A stretch of 64,000 nucleotides of DNA, from contig NZ_ATYR01000002.1 in the NCBI RefSeq assembly GCF_000427785.1, positions 62,001 to 126,000 of the forward strand. The letters run 5' to 3'. Under the pieces are notes generated by a model. That model had not been told where the DNA came from, searched no databases, and saw only the letters and a program-made list of their open reading frames with translations. The translations under genes were made by a program, and so were the position numbers. Numbering within the stretch: position 1 is the first letter of the stretch; the number at the start of each line of letters is the position of its first letter. Below, piece by piece: positions 1 to 10,617 of the stretch. This stretch comes from Massilia alkalitolerans DSM 17462. Its GTDB lineage: Bacteria; Pseudomonadota; Gammaproteobacteria; Burkholderiales; Burkholderiaceae_D.

Positions 1-1
1 T

Positions 2-1504
2 GCCGACCGCCCTTATCGCGTGCTGCCGACCACCGACTGGATGCCGTATTCCTGGTCCACCAACAACGTGGTGATGGGCGAGGTGCTGCACACCGCGCTC
101 GCCACCTGGCAGGCCGGGGACGGCGAGCGCGCCTTCGACCTCGCCAAGGGGGCGCTGCTGGCCAGCCTCTACATGGGGATCTCGCCGGGGAATATCGGCA
201 GCATGAACTACCTCGACGTCTACCGCCGCGAAGCCCAGCGCGACTTTGCCGACGGCTCGGGCGTGATGGCGCGCACGCTGGTGGAGGGGCTGTTCGGCGT
301 GCGCCCGGATGCGCTCGCGGGCACGCTGCTGATCCGTCCGGGCTTTCCGCGCGACTGGCGGCATGCGAGCCTGCGCCATCCGGGCGTGGCGCTGGCGTTC
401 CGCCGCGATGGGACGGAAGAACGCTGGACGATCGAACAGCCGGCCGCGGTCTTCGGGCGTCTGGTGCTCGAGCTGCCGGCAGCGAGCGACGGCGTGGACT
501 CGGTCCTCGCCGACGGAAAGCCGGTGCGCTGGCGCGCCGGCAGCGACGAAGTCTTCGCGCCGCGCCTGCAGATCGAGTTGCCCTTCGGGCGCAAGACCGA
601 GCTCACGATCCGGTGGCGCGGACAGCCGATCGGCGCCGCTGCGCAGGTTGTCGCAAAGACGGCGGCGGGCGACGGCCTGCGGCGCGTGCGCCAGGGCGCG
701 TTCACCTGGTGGGAGGCTGCGGCGCCGCCGCCGGATGCCCCGCAAGCGGCGTGCACTCCCCGGGCCGCCGCGTGGACCACGGGCGCGCGGGTGAATTCGC
801 GCCATGTCGACCTGACGGCCCGCTTCAACGATCGCGTGACCGAGCTGTTCAAGCCCGGGAAGTACCTGTCGCCGCGCTCGCCGTTTGTCTCGCTGTCCTT
901 GCCCTCGCAGGGCATCGGCGCCTGGGCCGGGCACGTGAACGCCATGGCCACGGTCGACGACAGCGGCCTGCGCGCCCGGGGCGGCGTCCTGCGCCTGCCC
1001 AACGGCCTGAGCTTCGCCACGCCTTCAAGCCCGGGTGCGGCCAACATTCTGTTCACCTCGCAGTGGGACAATTATCCGAAGCAGGCCAGCGTGTCGCTGC
1101 AGGGCCGGGCCGGGCGCGCATTCCTGCTGATGGCCGGCTCCAGCAATGCGATGCAGAGCCGGATCGACAACGGCGAGGTGGTGGTGACCTACGCGGACGG
1201 CAGCCGCAGCCGCCTGGCCCTGCACAATCCCGACAGCTGGTGGCCCATCGAACAGGACTACTTCATCGACGACTACCAGTTTCCGTACTGCGGATCCTTG
1301 CCGGTGCGGGTCGACCTGAAGACAGCCCGGGTCCGGGTGCTGGACCCGGCGTCCCTCCCGCAGGACTTGCGCGCGAAGATCGACGGCGGCTCGGCTACCG
1401 TGCTCGAGATGCCGCTGGAGCGCGGCAAGGACTTGAAGAGCCTGGAGCTGCGGACGCTGGCCAACGATGTCGTGATCGGGCTGATGGGGGTGACGCTGGA
1501 CTGA
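2..1504 (+). CDS. DUF4450-type glycosidase-like protein, C-terminal part (5' truncated by window)
   Basis: The reading frame is open from the left edge (first full codon at base 2) to the stop at 1504, about 500 residues. It is the C-terminal part of a larger protein. The segment with WSTNN, followed by helices and then LLIRPGFPRDW, resembles the end of an (alpha/alpha)6-barrel glycosidase, after which come beta-rich C-terminal domains. This pattern fits DUF4450 proteins, which are usually over 1000 residues and related to six-hairpin glycosidases. Family assignment is from recognition of this pattern; the substrate is unknown. The lactonase gene that follows after 55 bases suggests a shared sugar-degradation role, which is inference. 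Confidence 0.6.
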   Translation, partial: ADRPYRVLPTTDWMPYSWSTNNVVMGEVLHTALATWQAGDGERAFDLAKGALLASLYMGISPGNIGSMNYLDVYRREAQRDFADGSGVMARTLVEGLFGVRPDALAGTLLIRPGFPRDWRHASLRHPGVALAFRRDGTEERWTIEQPAAVFGRLVLELPAASDGVDSVLADGKPVRWRAGSDEVFAPRLQIELPFGRKTELTIRWRGQPIGAAAQVVAKTAAGDGLRRVRQGAFTWWEAAAPPPDAPQAACTPRAAAWTTGARVNSRHVDLTARFNDRVTELFKPGKYLSPRSPFVSLSLPSQGIGAWAGHVNAMATVDDSGLRARGGVLRLPNGLSFATPSSPGAANILFTSQWDNYPKQASVSLQGRAGRAFLLMAGSSNAMQSRIDNGEVVVTYADGSRSRLALHNPDSWWPIEQDYFIDDYQFPYCGSLPVRVDLKTARVRVLDPASLPQDLRAKIDGGSATVLEMPLERGKDLKSLELRTLANDVVIGLMGVTLD

Positions 1505-1559
1505 CCGGCCGTGGCCTGGACGGTACAATCTCGCCTCCGCACCATCAACCCGACCCTGG

Positions 1560-2468
1560 ATGAGCATGACCGGCGACACCACTTTCAAGACCATGGCTTC
1601 AATGACACCGGAATGCATCTGGGACCTGGGCGCCCACCTGGGCGAGGGCGCCCTCTGGCACGCCGCCACGCGTTCGGTCTGGTTTGTCGACATCAAGGGC
1701 CGGCGCATCCACCGCTGCGCCGCGGACGGCAGCGAGCGGCGCAGCTGGGAAGCGCCCGGCCAGCCCGGTTTCGTGGTCCCGGATTCTAGCGCCGCCATGG
1801 TCTGCGCGCTGGAAGACGGCCTGTACCGCTTCGATGAGGCGCGCGGCGAATTCACGCCGCTGCGCAAGGTCGAGGACAACGTGCCGGGCAATCGTTTCAA
1901 TGACGGCCACGTGGACGCCGGCGGCAACCTCTGGTTCGGATCGATGGACGACGCCCAGCTCGAGTCAAGGGGGGCACTGTACCGCCTTGGCCGGGATGGC
2001 GTCGTGTCGCGCGCCGACGCCGGCTACATCATCACCAATGGCCCCGCCATCAGCCCGGACGGCAAGACCCTGTATCACACGGATACGCCGCTGCGCCGCG
2101 TGTACGCCTTCGAGCTGCGCGAGGACGGCAGCCTGGCCGGCAAGCGGGTGTTCCTGCAGCTGCCGGAAGGCAGCCGCCCGGACGGCATGGCGGTCGATTG
2201 CGAAGGCGACCTGTGGATCGCCCTGTTCGGCGCGGGCCGGATCGAGCGCTACACGGCTGCGGGACGGCTGGTCGGCAGCGTGCGGTTCCCGTGCACGAAC
2301 ATCACCAAGCTGGCCTTCGGCGGCGAGGACCTGCGCACTGCCTATGTCACCACCGCCTGGAAGGGCCTGTCGCCCGAGCAGCGCCGCGAGCAGCCGCTGG
2401 CGGGTGGCCTGTTCGCCTTCCGGGTCGATACGCCCGGTCTGCCGCACACGGTGCTGGCGCTGCCCTGA
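1560..2468 (+). CDS. SMP-30/gluconolactonase family lactonase
   Basis: Encodes 302 residues of the SMP-30/gluconolaconase/LRE six-bladed propeller family, which hydrolyses sugar lactones using one divalent metal. The expected metal ligands are visible: Glu29 in GEGALW, Asn160 in TNGPAISPD and Asp208 in RPDGMAVD, plus the RFNDGHVD segment. It could be an arabinono-, galactono- or gluconolactonase; the sequence does not decide. The first ATG (1560) is used, but ATGs at 1566 and 1593 are equally possible and no strong ribosome site separates them. It follows the glycosidase-like gene by 55 bases, and an aldehyde dehydrogenase and MFS carrier lie downstream, as in oxidative sugar pathways. Confidence 0.85.
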   Translation: MSMTGDTTFKTMASMTPECIWDLGAHLGEGALWHAATRSVWFVDIKGRRIHRCAADGSERRSWEAPGQPGFVVPDSSAAMVCALEDGLYRFDEARGEFTPLRKVEDNVPGNRFNDGHVDAGGNLWFGSMDDAQLESRGALYRLGRDGVVSRADAGYIITNGPAISPDGKTLYHTDTPLRRVYAFELREDGSLAGKRVFLQLPEGSRPDGMAVDCEGDLWIALFGAGRIERYTAAGRLVGSVRFPCTNITKLAFGGEDLRTAYVTTAWKGLSPEQRREQPLAGGLFAFRVDTPGLPHTVLALP

Positions 2469-2477
2469 GCCGCTCCC

Positions 2478-2660
2478 TCAGAGGCGGATGGTTATCTCGA
2501 TCTTCTCGGAAGCTATGCCAAGGGAGTCGGCCAGCTTGCGCTTGGCTTCGGCGATGGCGTTGGTAAAGCTGCCTGCCTTGCTCTGGCCGGGATCGGGGGC
2601 GCAGGCGGATGGGGCAGGCGCATCGACCAGGCTTGGATGCTGTCCGGTGAGGTCCGGATC
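2478..2660 (-). pseudogene. 3' remnant of a gene (KRKLADSLGI...ITIRL terminus)
   Basis: On the minus strand a frame of about 60 codons ends at 2478 with a clearly protein-like tail: GSFTNAIAEAKRKLADSLGI, then ASEKIEITIRL and stop. The N-terminal half (proline/alanine-rich) is less convincing. An in-frame TAA lies at about 2661-2663, with no ATG, GTG or TTG start between. The frame therefore looks like the surviving end of a gene whose 5' part has been lost, not an intact small gene. Family unknown. The rest of the 427-base gap between 2469 and 2895 holds only the promoter of the next small gene. Confidence 0.4.
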
Positions 2661-2827
2661 GCATTAGGGAGCCGCTCTCGAAGGCTTGCGCCTGGAGACG
2701 CCGCAGCAGGAGTGCGCGACTGAGATATCCGGGAACGCCGGCAGGGGTATGCCCGGGCGTGATAACACAGACCAGTCCACCCAGCTGAATTATATATTTT
2801 GATTATGGTCGAGATCTGGAATGGCAA

Positions 2828-2857
2828 TTGGACTAATTTCTCTGTTGCTCTTATCCT
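2828..2857 (+). promoter_or_regulatory. Predicted sigma-70 promoter of the small-protein gene
   Basis: TTGGAC (2828-2833) and TATCCT (2852-2857) are separated by 18 bases in an unusually AT-rich stretch. This would start transcription near 2864, about 30 bases before the ATG at 2896. Read by eye only. Confidence 0.4.
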
Positions 2858-2895
2858 GCGTTCATTGCCATCGCATCAAATCAAAAGGAATCCAT

Positions 2896-3039
2896 ATGAA
2901 CGCCGCTACCATCGACTCGATCCGTCCCGCCACCAGCAATACCTTGCGCAAGCTGATGGCTACCCTGGGAAGGAAACTGTGTCGCGCGCTCGAATTCGCC
3001 GGCAAGCCCTACACCGTGGGCGGCGCCTACTACCTGTAA
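2896..3039 (+). CDS. 47-residue small protein of unknown function
   Basis: A short gene with all the signs of a real one: a good ribosome site (AAAGGAA, 7 bases before ATG 2896), an AT-rich promoter upstream and a perfect hairpin terminator downstream, so it appears to be monocistronic. The protein is basic in the middle (TLRKLMATLGRKLCRALEFA could form an amphipathic helix) and ends KPYTVGGAYYL. I do not recognise the family. The frame can be extended upstream to 2821, but the ribosome site supports 2896. An abundant small regulatory or stress protein is possible, but that is speculation. Confidence 0.6.
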   Translation: MNAATIDSIRPATSNTLRKLMATLGRKLCRALEFAGKPYTVGGAYYL

Positions 3040-3087
3040 GCAAGCCGGGTTGCCGCGTCCGCCGGTCTGGATGAGGAAGCGCTGCGT

Positions 3088-3120
3088 GAAGGCCCCTGTG
3101 TATCAGGGGCCTTCGCGTTT
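3088..3120 (+). terminator. Rho-independent terminator of the small-protein gene
   Basis: A perfect 11-base stem (GAAGGCCCCTG at 3088-3098 and CAGGGGCCTTC at 3104-3114) with a 5-base loop, followed by GCGTTT. It lies 48 bases after the stop of the 47-residue gene. Confidence 0.8.
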
Positions 3121-3219
3121 CTGGCGCGACACAGGCCTGGGGCCTGCAGGGTGTTCCGACAAAGGTTATGATGTCAATTCTTTCATTTCCGGCCATCTGA
3201 ACAAAGGACGCGACGCTCC

Positions 3220-4665
3220 ATGACGACTTCCAGCTATCCCGATACCCGACTCCTCATCGCCAACGAATGGCAAGACGCCACGGGCGGCAAGACGATCCCG
3301 GTCGTGAATCCCGCCACCGGCCAGTCGATCGGCACCGTGGCCCACGCCAGCGTTGCCGACCTGGACCGCGCCCTGGCCGCCGCCCAAAAGGGCTTCGAGA
3401 CCTGGCGTAACGTTACCGCCGCCGAGCGCGCCGCCACCATGCGCCGCGCCGCCAACCTGCTGCGCGAGCGCGCCGGCGACATCGCCCGCCTGCTGACCCA
3501 GGAGCAGGGCAAGCCGCTGGCCGAAGCCAAGATGGAAGCCATGGCCGGCGCCGAGATCATCGACTGGTTCGCGGCCGAAGGCATGCGGGTCTACGGCCGT
3601 ATCGTGCCGTCGCGCAACCCGGCCGCTCAGCAACTGGTGCTGAAGGAGCCGGTCGGCCCGGTCGCTGCCTTCACCCCGTGGAACTTCCCGATCAACCAGG
3701 TCGTGCGCAAGCTGGCCGCCGCCCTGGCCACCGGCTGCTCCTTCCTGTGCAAGGCGCCGGAAGAGACCCCGGCCTCGCCGGCGGCCCTGTTCCAGTGCTT
3801 CGTCGATGCCGGCGTGCCGCCTGGCGTGGTGGGCCTGGTGTTCGGTGACCCGGCCGAGATCTCCGGCTACCTGATCCCGCATCCGATCATCCGCAAGGTC
3901 ACCTTCACCGGCTCGACCCCGGTCGGCAAGCAGCTGGCCGCCCTGGCCGGCGCCCACATGAAGCGCGTCACCATGGAACTGGGCGGCCATGCCCCGGTCA
4001 TCATCGCCGAAGACGCCGACGTGGCCCTCGCCGTCAAGGCGGCCGGCGCCGCCAAGTTCCGCAATGCCGGCCAGGTGTGCATCTCGCCGACCCGCTTCCT
4101 GGTGCATAACGCGATCAAGGACGAATTCACCCGCGCGCTGGTGGCGCATGCCGAAGGCCTGAAAGTGGGCGACGGCCTGCAAGAGGGCACCACCCTCGGC
4201 CCGCTGGCCAATCCGCGCCGCCTGAGCGCCATGGCCCAGTTCGTCGAGGATGCGCGCGCCAAGGGCGCCGTCGTGGCGACCGGCGGCGAGCGTGTCGGCG
4301 ACGCCGGCAACTTCTTTGCGCCGACCGTGCTGGCCGACGTGCCCTTGGCCGCGAGCGTGTTCAACGACGAGCCTTTCGGCCCGCTGGCTGCGGTGCGCGG
4401 TTTCGACACCCTGGAAGACGCCATCGCGGAAGCCAACCGCCTGCCGTACGGCCTGGCCGGTTACGCCTTCACCCGTTCGATCAAGAACGCCCAGCTCCTG
4501 ATGAACCGCGTCGAAGTCGGCATGTTGTGGATCAACCAGCCGGCCACCCCGAGCGCCGAGCTGCCTTTCGGCGGCATCAAGGATTCGGGCTATGGCTCGG
4601 AGGGCGGTCCGGAAGCCCTGGAGTCCTACCTGAACACCAAGGCCATTTCGATGGTCGGCGTGTAA
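3220..4665 (+). CDS. NAD(P)-dependent aldehyde dehydrogenase (succinate- or ketoglutarate-semialdehyde type)
   Basis: Encodes 481 residues of the aldehyde dehydrogenase superfamily. The nucleotide-fold motif [10 protein letters not shown], the general base Glu253 (MELGGH) and the nucleophile Cys287 (GQVCISPTR) are all present. PWNFPINQ and [12 protein letters not shown] match the succinate-semialdehyde dehydrogenase (GabD) and alpha-ketoglutarate-semialdehyde dehydrogenase branch. The second substrate would fit with the upstream lactonase in a pentose or hexuronate oxidative pathway, but the sequence alone does not separate the two. It has its own strong terminator, so it is probably a single-gene unit. 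Confidence 0.85.
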   Translation: MTTSSYPDTRLLIANEWQDATGGKTIPVVNPATGQSIGTVAHASVADLDRALAAAQKGFETWRNVTAAERAATMRRAANLLRERAGDIARLLTQEQGKPLAEAKMEAMAGAEIIDWFAAEGMRVYGRIVPSRNPAAQQLVLKEPVGPVAAFTPWNFPINQVVRKLAAALATGCSFLCKAPEETPASPAALFQCFVDAGVPPGVVGLVFGDPAEISGYLIPHPIIRKVTFTGSTPVGKQLAALAGAHMKRVTMELGGHAPVIIAEDADVALAVKAAGAAKFRNAGQVCISPTRFLVHNAIKDEFTRALVAHAEGLKVGDGLQEGTTLGPLANPRRLSAMAQFVEDARAKGAVVATGGERVGDAGNFFAPTVLADVPLAASVFNDEPFGPLAAVRGFDTLEDAIAEANRLPYGLAGYAFTRSIKNAQLLMNRVEVGMLWINQPATPSAELPFGGIKDSGYGSEGGPEALESYLNTKAISMVGV

Positions 4666-4684
4666 GGCCCGAGCATCCCCCCAG

Positions 4685-4710
4685 AATGCCTGCATCGCAG
4701 GCATTTTTTT
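4685..4710 (+). terminator. Rho-independent terminator after the aldehyde dehydrogenase
   Basis: A 9-base stem, AATGCCTGC (4685-4693) and GCAGGCATT (4697-4705), with an ATC loop, running straight into a T-tract (to 4710). Confidence 0.9.
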
Positions 4711-4786
4711 CGTCCCAGTGTTTTCCATTGCACGGTTGGCCATGGATTCTTCTTGCACACTCCGACCATGAGAGGGGAAAACGACG

Positions 4787-6103
4787 ATGTCCACGATGAC
4801 GGCGACAGTTGAGCAGGGCATCCAGGCGGCCGGCGTCGGCCGCTTCCAGTACCGGCTGTTCGCCATCTTCGGCCTGGTCTGGATGGCCGACGCGATGCAG
4901 GTGCTGTCGATCGGCTTCAGTGCGCCGTCGATCGCCCAGACCTTCGGCGTGCCGCTGCCCGAGGCGCTGCAGACCGGGACCTGGTTCTTCGTGGGGATGC
5001 TGGTCGGCGCCTTCTGCTTCGGCCGCCTCGCGGACCGCATCGGGCGCCGGCCGGTGCTGATGGCGGCGGTGCTGATCGATGCCTGCTTCGGGGTCGCCTC
5101 CGCCTTTGCGCCGGACCTCGGCTGGCTGCTGGTGCTGCGCTTCCTCACCGGCGTCGGCGTCGGCGGCACCCTGCCGGTGGATTACACGATGATGGCCGAA
5201 TTCCTGCCCAGCGAGCGGCGCGGCCGCTGGCTCGTGCTGCTCGAGTCCTTCTGGGCCGTCGGCACCATCCTGCTGGCCATCCTGGCCCTGGTGGCGCTAC
5301 GCTGGGGTATCGATGCGTGGCGCGTGATTTTCCTGGTCACCGGCCTGCCGGCGCTCATTGGCGTTGTCCTGCGCCTGTTCGTGCCCGAGTCGCCCATGTA
5401 CCTCAACCGCAGCGGCAAGGGGCAGGAGGCCCGCGCCGTGCTGGCGCGGGTGGCCGCGGTGAACGGCCGCCAGGTCGAGATTCCGCCTTTGGCGCCGGAC
5501 ACCGGCGGCAAGCAGCCGCTGTCGGCGCTGTTCGCCGGCAAGCTGCGGCGCCGCAGCGTCTCCCTGTTCCTGGCGTGGATGCTGATCTCGGTCGCCTACT
5601 ACGGCGTCTTCGTCTACCTGCCGGTGCGCTTGAGCAGCGAGGGATTCGGCTTCATGCGCGGACAGGAATTCCTGATCCTGCTGGCGCTGGTGCAGTTGCC
5701 GGGCTTTGCGCTGTCGGCCTATGGTGTGGAGCGCTGGGGACGCAAGCCGACCCTGGTCGGCTTCCTGCTCGTGAGCGCGGCCGGCTGCATGGCCTACAGC
5801 CTGGGCAACGCCACCTGGCTGGTGGTCGGATCCACCCTCCTGATGAGCTTTGCGCTGCTGGGCACCTGGGGCGCGCTGTATGCGTTCACGCCCGAGGTCT
5901 ACCCGACCGACCTGCGCGCCAGCGGCATGGGGACGGCCGGGGCCATCGCCCGGTTCGGGGGGCTGTTCGCGCCCGCGATCGTCGCGCCGGTGATGGCGAC
6001 CCATTTCACGCTTGCGCTGGGGATGCTGGCCGGCTTCCTGCTCATTGCGGCACTGGCGATCCTGTGCGTCGACCTGGAATCACGCAACCGGGCTTTGGAG
6101 TAA
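4787..6103 (+). CDS. MFS transporter (sugar/organic-acid porter type)
   Basis: Encodes a 438-residue major facilitator with about 12 membrane helices. Two copies of the loop 2-3/8-9 motif are visible (GRLADRIGRRP near residue 84 and VERWGRKP in the second half). PESPMYL after helix 6 and PEVYPTDLRASGMG near helix 11 are typical of the sugar-porter/SV2/niacin-like branch, so an organic acid, aromatic acid or sugar is the likely cargo. The ribosome site is GAGAGGGG upstream of ATG 4787. It follows the aldehyde dehydrogenase but is separated from it by a terminator. Substrate unknown. Confidence 0.85.
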   Translation: MSTMTATVEQGIQAAGVGRFQYRLFAIFGLVWMADAMQVLSIGFSAPSIAQTFGVPLPEALQTGTWFFVGMLVGAFCFGRLADRIGRRPVLMAAVLIDACFGVASAFAPDLGWLLVLRFLTGVGVGGTLPVDYTMMAEFLPSERRGRWLVLLESFWAVGTILLAILALVALRWGIDAWRVIFLVTGLPALIGVVLRLFVPESPMYLNRSGKGQEARAVLARVAAVNGRQVEIPPLAPDTGGKQPLSALFAGKLRRRSVSLFLAWMLISVAYYGVFVYLPVRLSSEGFGFMRGQEFLILLALVQLPGFALSAYGVERWGRKPTLVGFLLVSAAGCMAYSLGNATWLVVGSTLLMSFALLGTWGALYAFTPEVYPTDLRASGMGTAGAIARFGGLFAPAIVAPVMATHFTLALGMLAGFLLIAALAILCVDLESRNRALE

Positions 6104-6165
6104 AACCCGGCGCGCGTGCGACAAGCGTATCCCGGGATTCGGTCCGACCGCTCGAGGACGGTCGC

Positions 6166-6861
6166 TCAGCGGTATTCGCCGTGCTTCGGGTCCTTCGCCT
6201 CGTCGTCGGGTTGATCCGGATGGCGCGCGGTGGGCAGGTGCCAGCCGAAGCGGATCGCGGCCAGTCGCAGGCCGAAGCACAGGGCGGCGCCGGCGATGGC
6301 GGTGGGGGCGGCGGGCCATTGCAGCGCGTCGCCGAGGACGACGACGCTGGCGCCGGCCAGCGCGGCGGCAGCGTAGATGTCGGAGCGGAATACTGCCGGT
6401 ACGTCGTTGAGCAGCACGTCGCGGGCGACGCCGCCGCCGATGCCGGTCAACATGCCGAGCAGGGCGGCCGCCCATGGGTCGGCGCCGAACACCAGCGCCT
6501 TTTGCGCCCCGGCCACGCAGAACAGCGCCAGGCCGGCGCCGTCGAAGATCAGCACCGGATTGCGCAGTCGGTTGACGATCGGATACCAGAAGAAGATGAC
6601 CAGGCCGGCCAGCAAGGACACGGCCATGTAGCGCCAGTCCCGGATCGCGGCCGGCGGGGTGGCGCCGATCAGGAGGTCGCGCACGATGCCGCCCGAGTTG
6701 GCGGCAACGAAGGACAGCACCAGCACCCCGAAGATGTCGAGGCGGCGGCGGGCGCCGGCGATGGCGCCGCTGAGGGCGAAGACGAAGGTGCCGAACAGGT
6801 CGAGGGTCAGCACCAGGGTCTTGATGGCGGCTCCCACGTCGAGAGCGAGTACGGGTAACAC
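6166..6861 (-). CDS. TRIC-family (UPF0126) membrane protein
   Basis: Encodes a 231-residue protein with about seven membrane helices in two related halves. Each half carries the glycine-rich signature of the YicG/YadS (UPF0126) family: SGGIVRDLLIG and GIGGGVARDVLLNDVP. Bacterial members are homologues of trimeric intracellular cation channels. The start is a GTG at 6861 with AAGGAT upstream. The polar tail after the last helix is about 25 residues long. It is divergent from the neighbouring acetyltransferase gene. Confidence 0.85.
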   Translation of the reverse strand: MLPVLALDVGAAIKTLVLTLDLFGTFVFALSGAIAGARRRLDIFGVLVLSFVAANSGGIVRDLLIGATPPAAIRDWRYMAVSLLAGLVIFFWYPIVNRLRNPVLIFDGAGLALFCVAGAQKALVFGADPWAAALLGMLTGIGGGVARDVLLNDVPAVFRSDIYAAAALAGASVVVLGDALQWPAAPTAIAGAALCFGLRLAAIRFGWHLPTARHPDQPDDEAKDPKHGEYR

Positions 6862-6968
6862 GTGGATCCTTGGTTCGTGATGGCGGGAGAATGCCCGGCA
6901 TGGTAGCGCAGATTGCCTGCGCCCGTGGCCGAGTCCGCTACCGGATATACTGCCGGGAAACGTCCACC

Positions 6969-7472
6969 ATGCCCAGCATTCCCGCCATGTCTCTTGCCGC
7001 CCTGCACATCCGGCCCGCCCTGCCGTCCGACGAGGACTTCTCCCTTGCCCTGTACCGCTCGACCCGCGACGACCTGCTGGGTCTGCTTGCCGATCCGCGC
7101 TACATCGACGGCATCGTCGCCATGCAGCGGCAGATGCAGGTGGCCGGCTACCGCAGCAGCTATCCCGAGGCGCTGTACGAGGTGCTGGAACTGGACGGCG
7201 TGCCGGTGGGCCGCCTGGTGACGGCCAGCGTGCCGGGGGCGATCCGGGTGGTCGATATCGCCGTCATGCTAGATGCGCGCGGGCGCGGGGTCGCGGGCGA
7301 GGCGCTGCGCCGCCTGCAGCGCCAGGCAGCGCAGGACGGGCGCGATCTGACGCTGGCAGTGCTCACCGATAACCATCGTGCGCGCCGGCTGTACGCGGCC
7401 TTGGGTTTTACGGTCGAAACGGAAGAGCAGGTTCGCCTGCAGATGCGCTGGCGGCCGCGGGGAGCGCTCTGA
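6969..7472 (+). CDS. GNAT-family N-acetyltransferase
   Basis: Encodes about 167 residues with a GNAT fold: an N-terminal segment LHIRPALPSDEDF, the acetyl-CoA binding loop in ARGRGVAGEALRRL, and a C-terminal NHRARRLYAALGF. The substrate (small molecule or protein N-terminus) cannot be read from the sequence. The start at 6969 is chosen from family length; ATG 6987 is also possible. The gene is convergent with the next one, with only 3 bases between their stops. Confidence 0.8.
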   Translation: MPSIPAMSLAALHIRPALPSDEDFSLALYRSTRDDLLGLLADPRYIDGIVAMQRQMQVAGYRSSYPEALYEVLELDGVPVGRLVTASVPGAIRVVDIAVMLDARGRGVAGEALRRLQRQAAQDGRDLTLAVLTDNHRARRLYAALGFTVETEEQVRLQMRWRPRGAL

Positions 7473-7475
7473 AGC

Positions 7476-8582
7476 CTATTGCCGTACGCCGGCCAGCCAC
7501 TCGAAGATCGCCGGCCAGATCCGCGCATGGGCGCTGTTCCCGACCAGCACGCCCACGTGCTGCAGGTTGACGCCGACATCGCCCTCGTAGTGCAGCAGGC
7601 ACTTGCGCTCGCTCGCCGCGGCCTCGTGGAAGGGGCGCATCGATGCCTCGGGAATCAGCTTGCTGCGCGGGTCGAGCACGCTGACCAGGGGCGCGCGCAG
7701 GTCTTGCGGACCGATTTGCCGCGCGCCAATGCGCAGCTTGCCCTGCATGAACTCGTCCTTGCGGTAGAGCTGCTCGACCAGCTCGGTGAACAGTCGGCCC
7801 GGCAAGGGGAATTCGTCGTGGGTCCAGCGCTCCACCCGCATGTGCGTGACAAGCAGCTTCGGGTCGGTGAGCGACAGCCAGCGGTCCATCATGCGCTCCC
7901 ATTGGAAAGCATGCGGCTCGGCGATGGCGCTCATCATGTTCAGGAACACGCCCGGCACCTGGCGGAAGGCGTCCGCGATCGGTTGCGCATGCGCCGTCGC
8001 GTCGATCAGGGGCGTGAAGCAGCAGGACTGCTTTTCGACATGCAGGGGCGATTCCAGCAGCACCGTGGCATCGACCCGGTCCGGGTGCAGGCAGCTGTAG
8101 ATTGCCGCCAGGATGCCGCCCAGCGAATGGCCGGCGATGGTCAAGCTGGCCTTGCCGCTGTCAAGCTCGATGGCGCGCTGGCAGGCGGCGAGCAGGCGGT
8201 CGCCATAGTCGTCCAGGCCGAAGTCATCGTCGTCGCCGTCGTCGGGAAGCGGCGTCCACTCGGCCTGGTAGACCTGGTAGCCTCCCTCCATCCAGCGCCG
8301 CACGACGCTGATCTCGGGCGCCAGGTCCCAGATATAGGAACGCTTGATCGGCGCGGGAACCAGCAGCACGGCCGGGCCGTCCTCGCCGGCGCCGCCGAAG
8401 CGGCGCAGGTTCAGGCCCGCTTCGCTGTGCAGGACGGTAAACGGGGTTTCCTGCGGACCATAGCCGGCACGGTCGAGCAGCTTGCCGCGCGCCTGGCGGC
8501 TGCGGTCCATGTTCTTGAGTAGATTTGCTCCAAGCGAAGCAAACGAGGGCAGGGCAAAGGCTTGCGGAGTCAAGGCGTGCAT
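7476..8582 (-). CDS. PhaC-like alpha/beta hydrolase with a serine nucleophile
   Basis: Encodes 368 residues resembling class III poly(hydroxyalkanoate) synthase catalytic subunits in overall order: PAPIKRSYIWDL near the start, the nucleophile elbow GHSLGG (Ser153), an acid in LDPRSKLIP and the histidine in QHVGVLVG. PHA synthases use Cys at the elbow, whereas this protein has Ser. It is therefore more likely a hydrolase or depolymerase-like enzyme than a polymerase; this is inference. ATG 8582 is preferred over an in-frame TTG at 8612. Confidence 0.65.
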   Translation of the reverse strand: MHALTPQAFALPSFASLGANLLKNMDRSRQARGKLLDRAGYGPQETPFTVLHSEAGLNLRRFGGAGEDGPAVLLVPAPIKRSYIWDLAPEISVVRRWMEGGYQVYQAEWTPLPDDGDDDDFGLDDYGDRLLAACQRAIELDSGKASLTIAGHSLGGILAAIYSCLHPDRVDATVLLESPLHVEKQSCCFTPLIDATAHAQPIADAFRQVPGVFLNMMSAIAEPHAFQWERMMDRWLSLTDPKLLVTHMRVERWTHDEFPLPGRLFTELVEQLYRKDEFMQGKLRIGARQIGPQDLRAPLVSVLDPRSKLIPEASMRPFHEAAASERKCLLHYEGDVGVNLQHVGVLVGNSAHARIWPAIFEWLAGVRQ

Positions 8583-8721
8583 GGTGTTTTCAATGGGTTC
8601 GAAGACCAACAACTGTACGCCGCCTTGCGCGCGGCTTCAATCGCGCACGCGTCGAATGGCATGGGGCCTTGCGGCGTATTAAACTGGTCGGGTCGATCGT
8701 TTCCTGGAAGACCGTTCAAAC

Positions 8722-9096
8722 ATGGTCTATCGGTTCCTGGCGGATGCGGTGCTGCTCGTGCACCTCGCTTTCATCCTGTTCGTCGTGTTCGGCGCCTTGC
8801 TGGTGCTGCGCCGGCCGCGCCTGCTGCCGCTGCACCTGGCGGCGGCGGCCTGGGGCTTCGGCATCGAGGTGCTGGGCGCGGTCTGTCCGCTCACCCATGT
8901 GGAGAACCGCATGCGCCTGCTGGCCGGAGAATCCGGCTACAACGGCGGCTTCATCGACCATTACCTGTTGCCGCTGATTTATCCGGGGGAAATGACGCGC
9001 GGCCTGCAGTTGGGGCTGGCGGCCGGCGTGCTCGTCATCAATGGCCTGCTGTACGCGTGGATCCTGCGCGCGCGGCGCAGGTCCTTGCTGTCGTAG
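8722..9096 (+). CDS. DUF2784 membrane protein
   Basis: Encodes 124 residues with three to four membrane helices. The conserved DUF2784 features are present: an N-terminal LLVHLAFILFVVFG, then CPLTHVENRMR and YNGGFIDHYLLPLIYP. Function is unknown for the family. It is convergent with zwf, with 3 bases between the two stop codons. Spacing from the divergent hydrolase gene is about 140 bases. Confidence 0.9.
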   Translation: MVYRFLADAVLLVHLAFILFVVFGALLVLRRPRLLPLHLAAAAWGFGIEVLGAVCPLTHVENRMRLLAGESGYNGGFIDHYLLPLIYPGEMTRGLQLGLAAGVLVINGLLYAWILRARRRSLLS

Positions 9097-9099
9097 GGT

Positions 9100-10566
<1,467 letters not shown>

Positions 10567-10617
10567 AGTGAACAGCCAAAATAAGGTGCTGGAAAAGTTA
10601 AAGAGGTCGCTGCCGCT

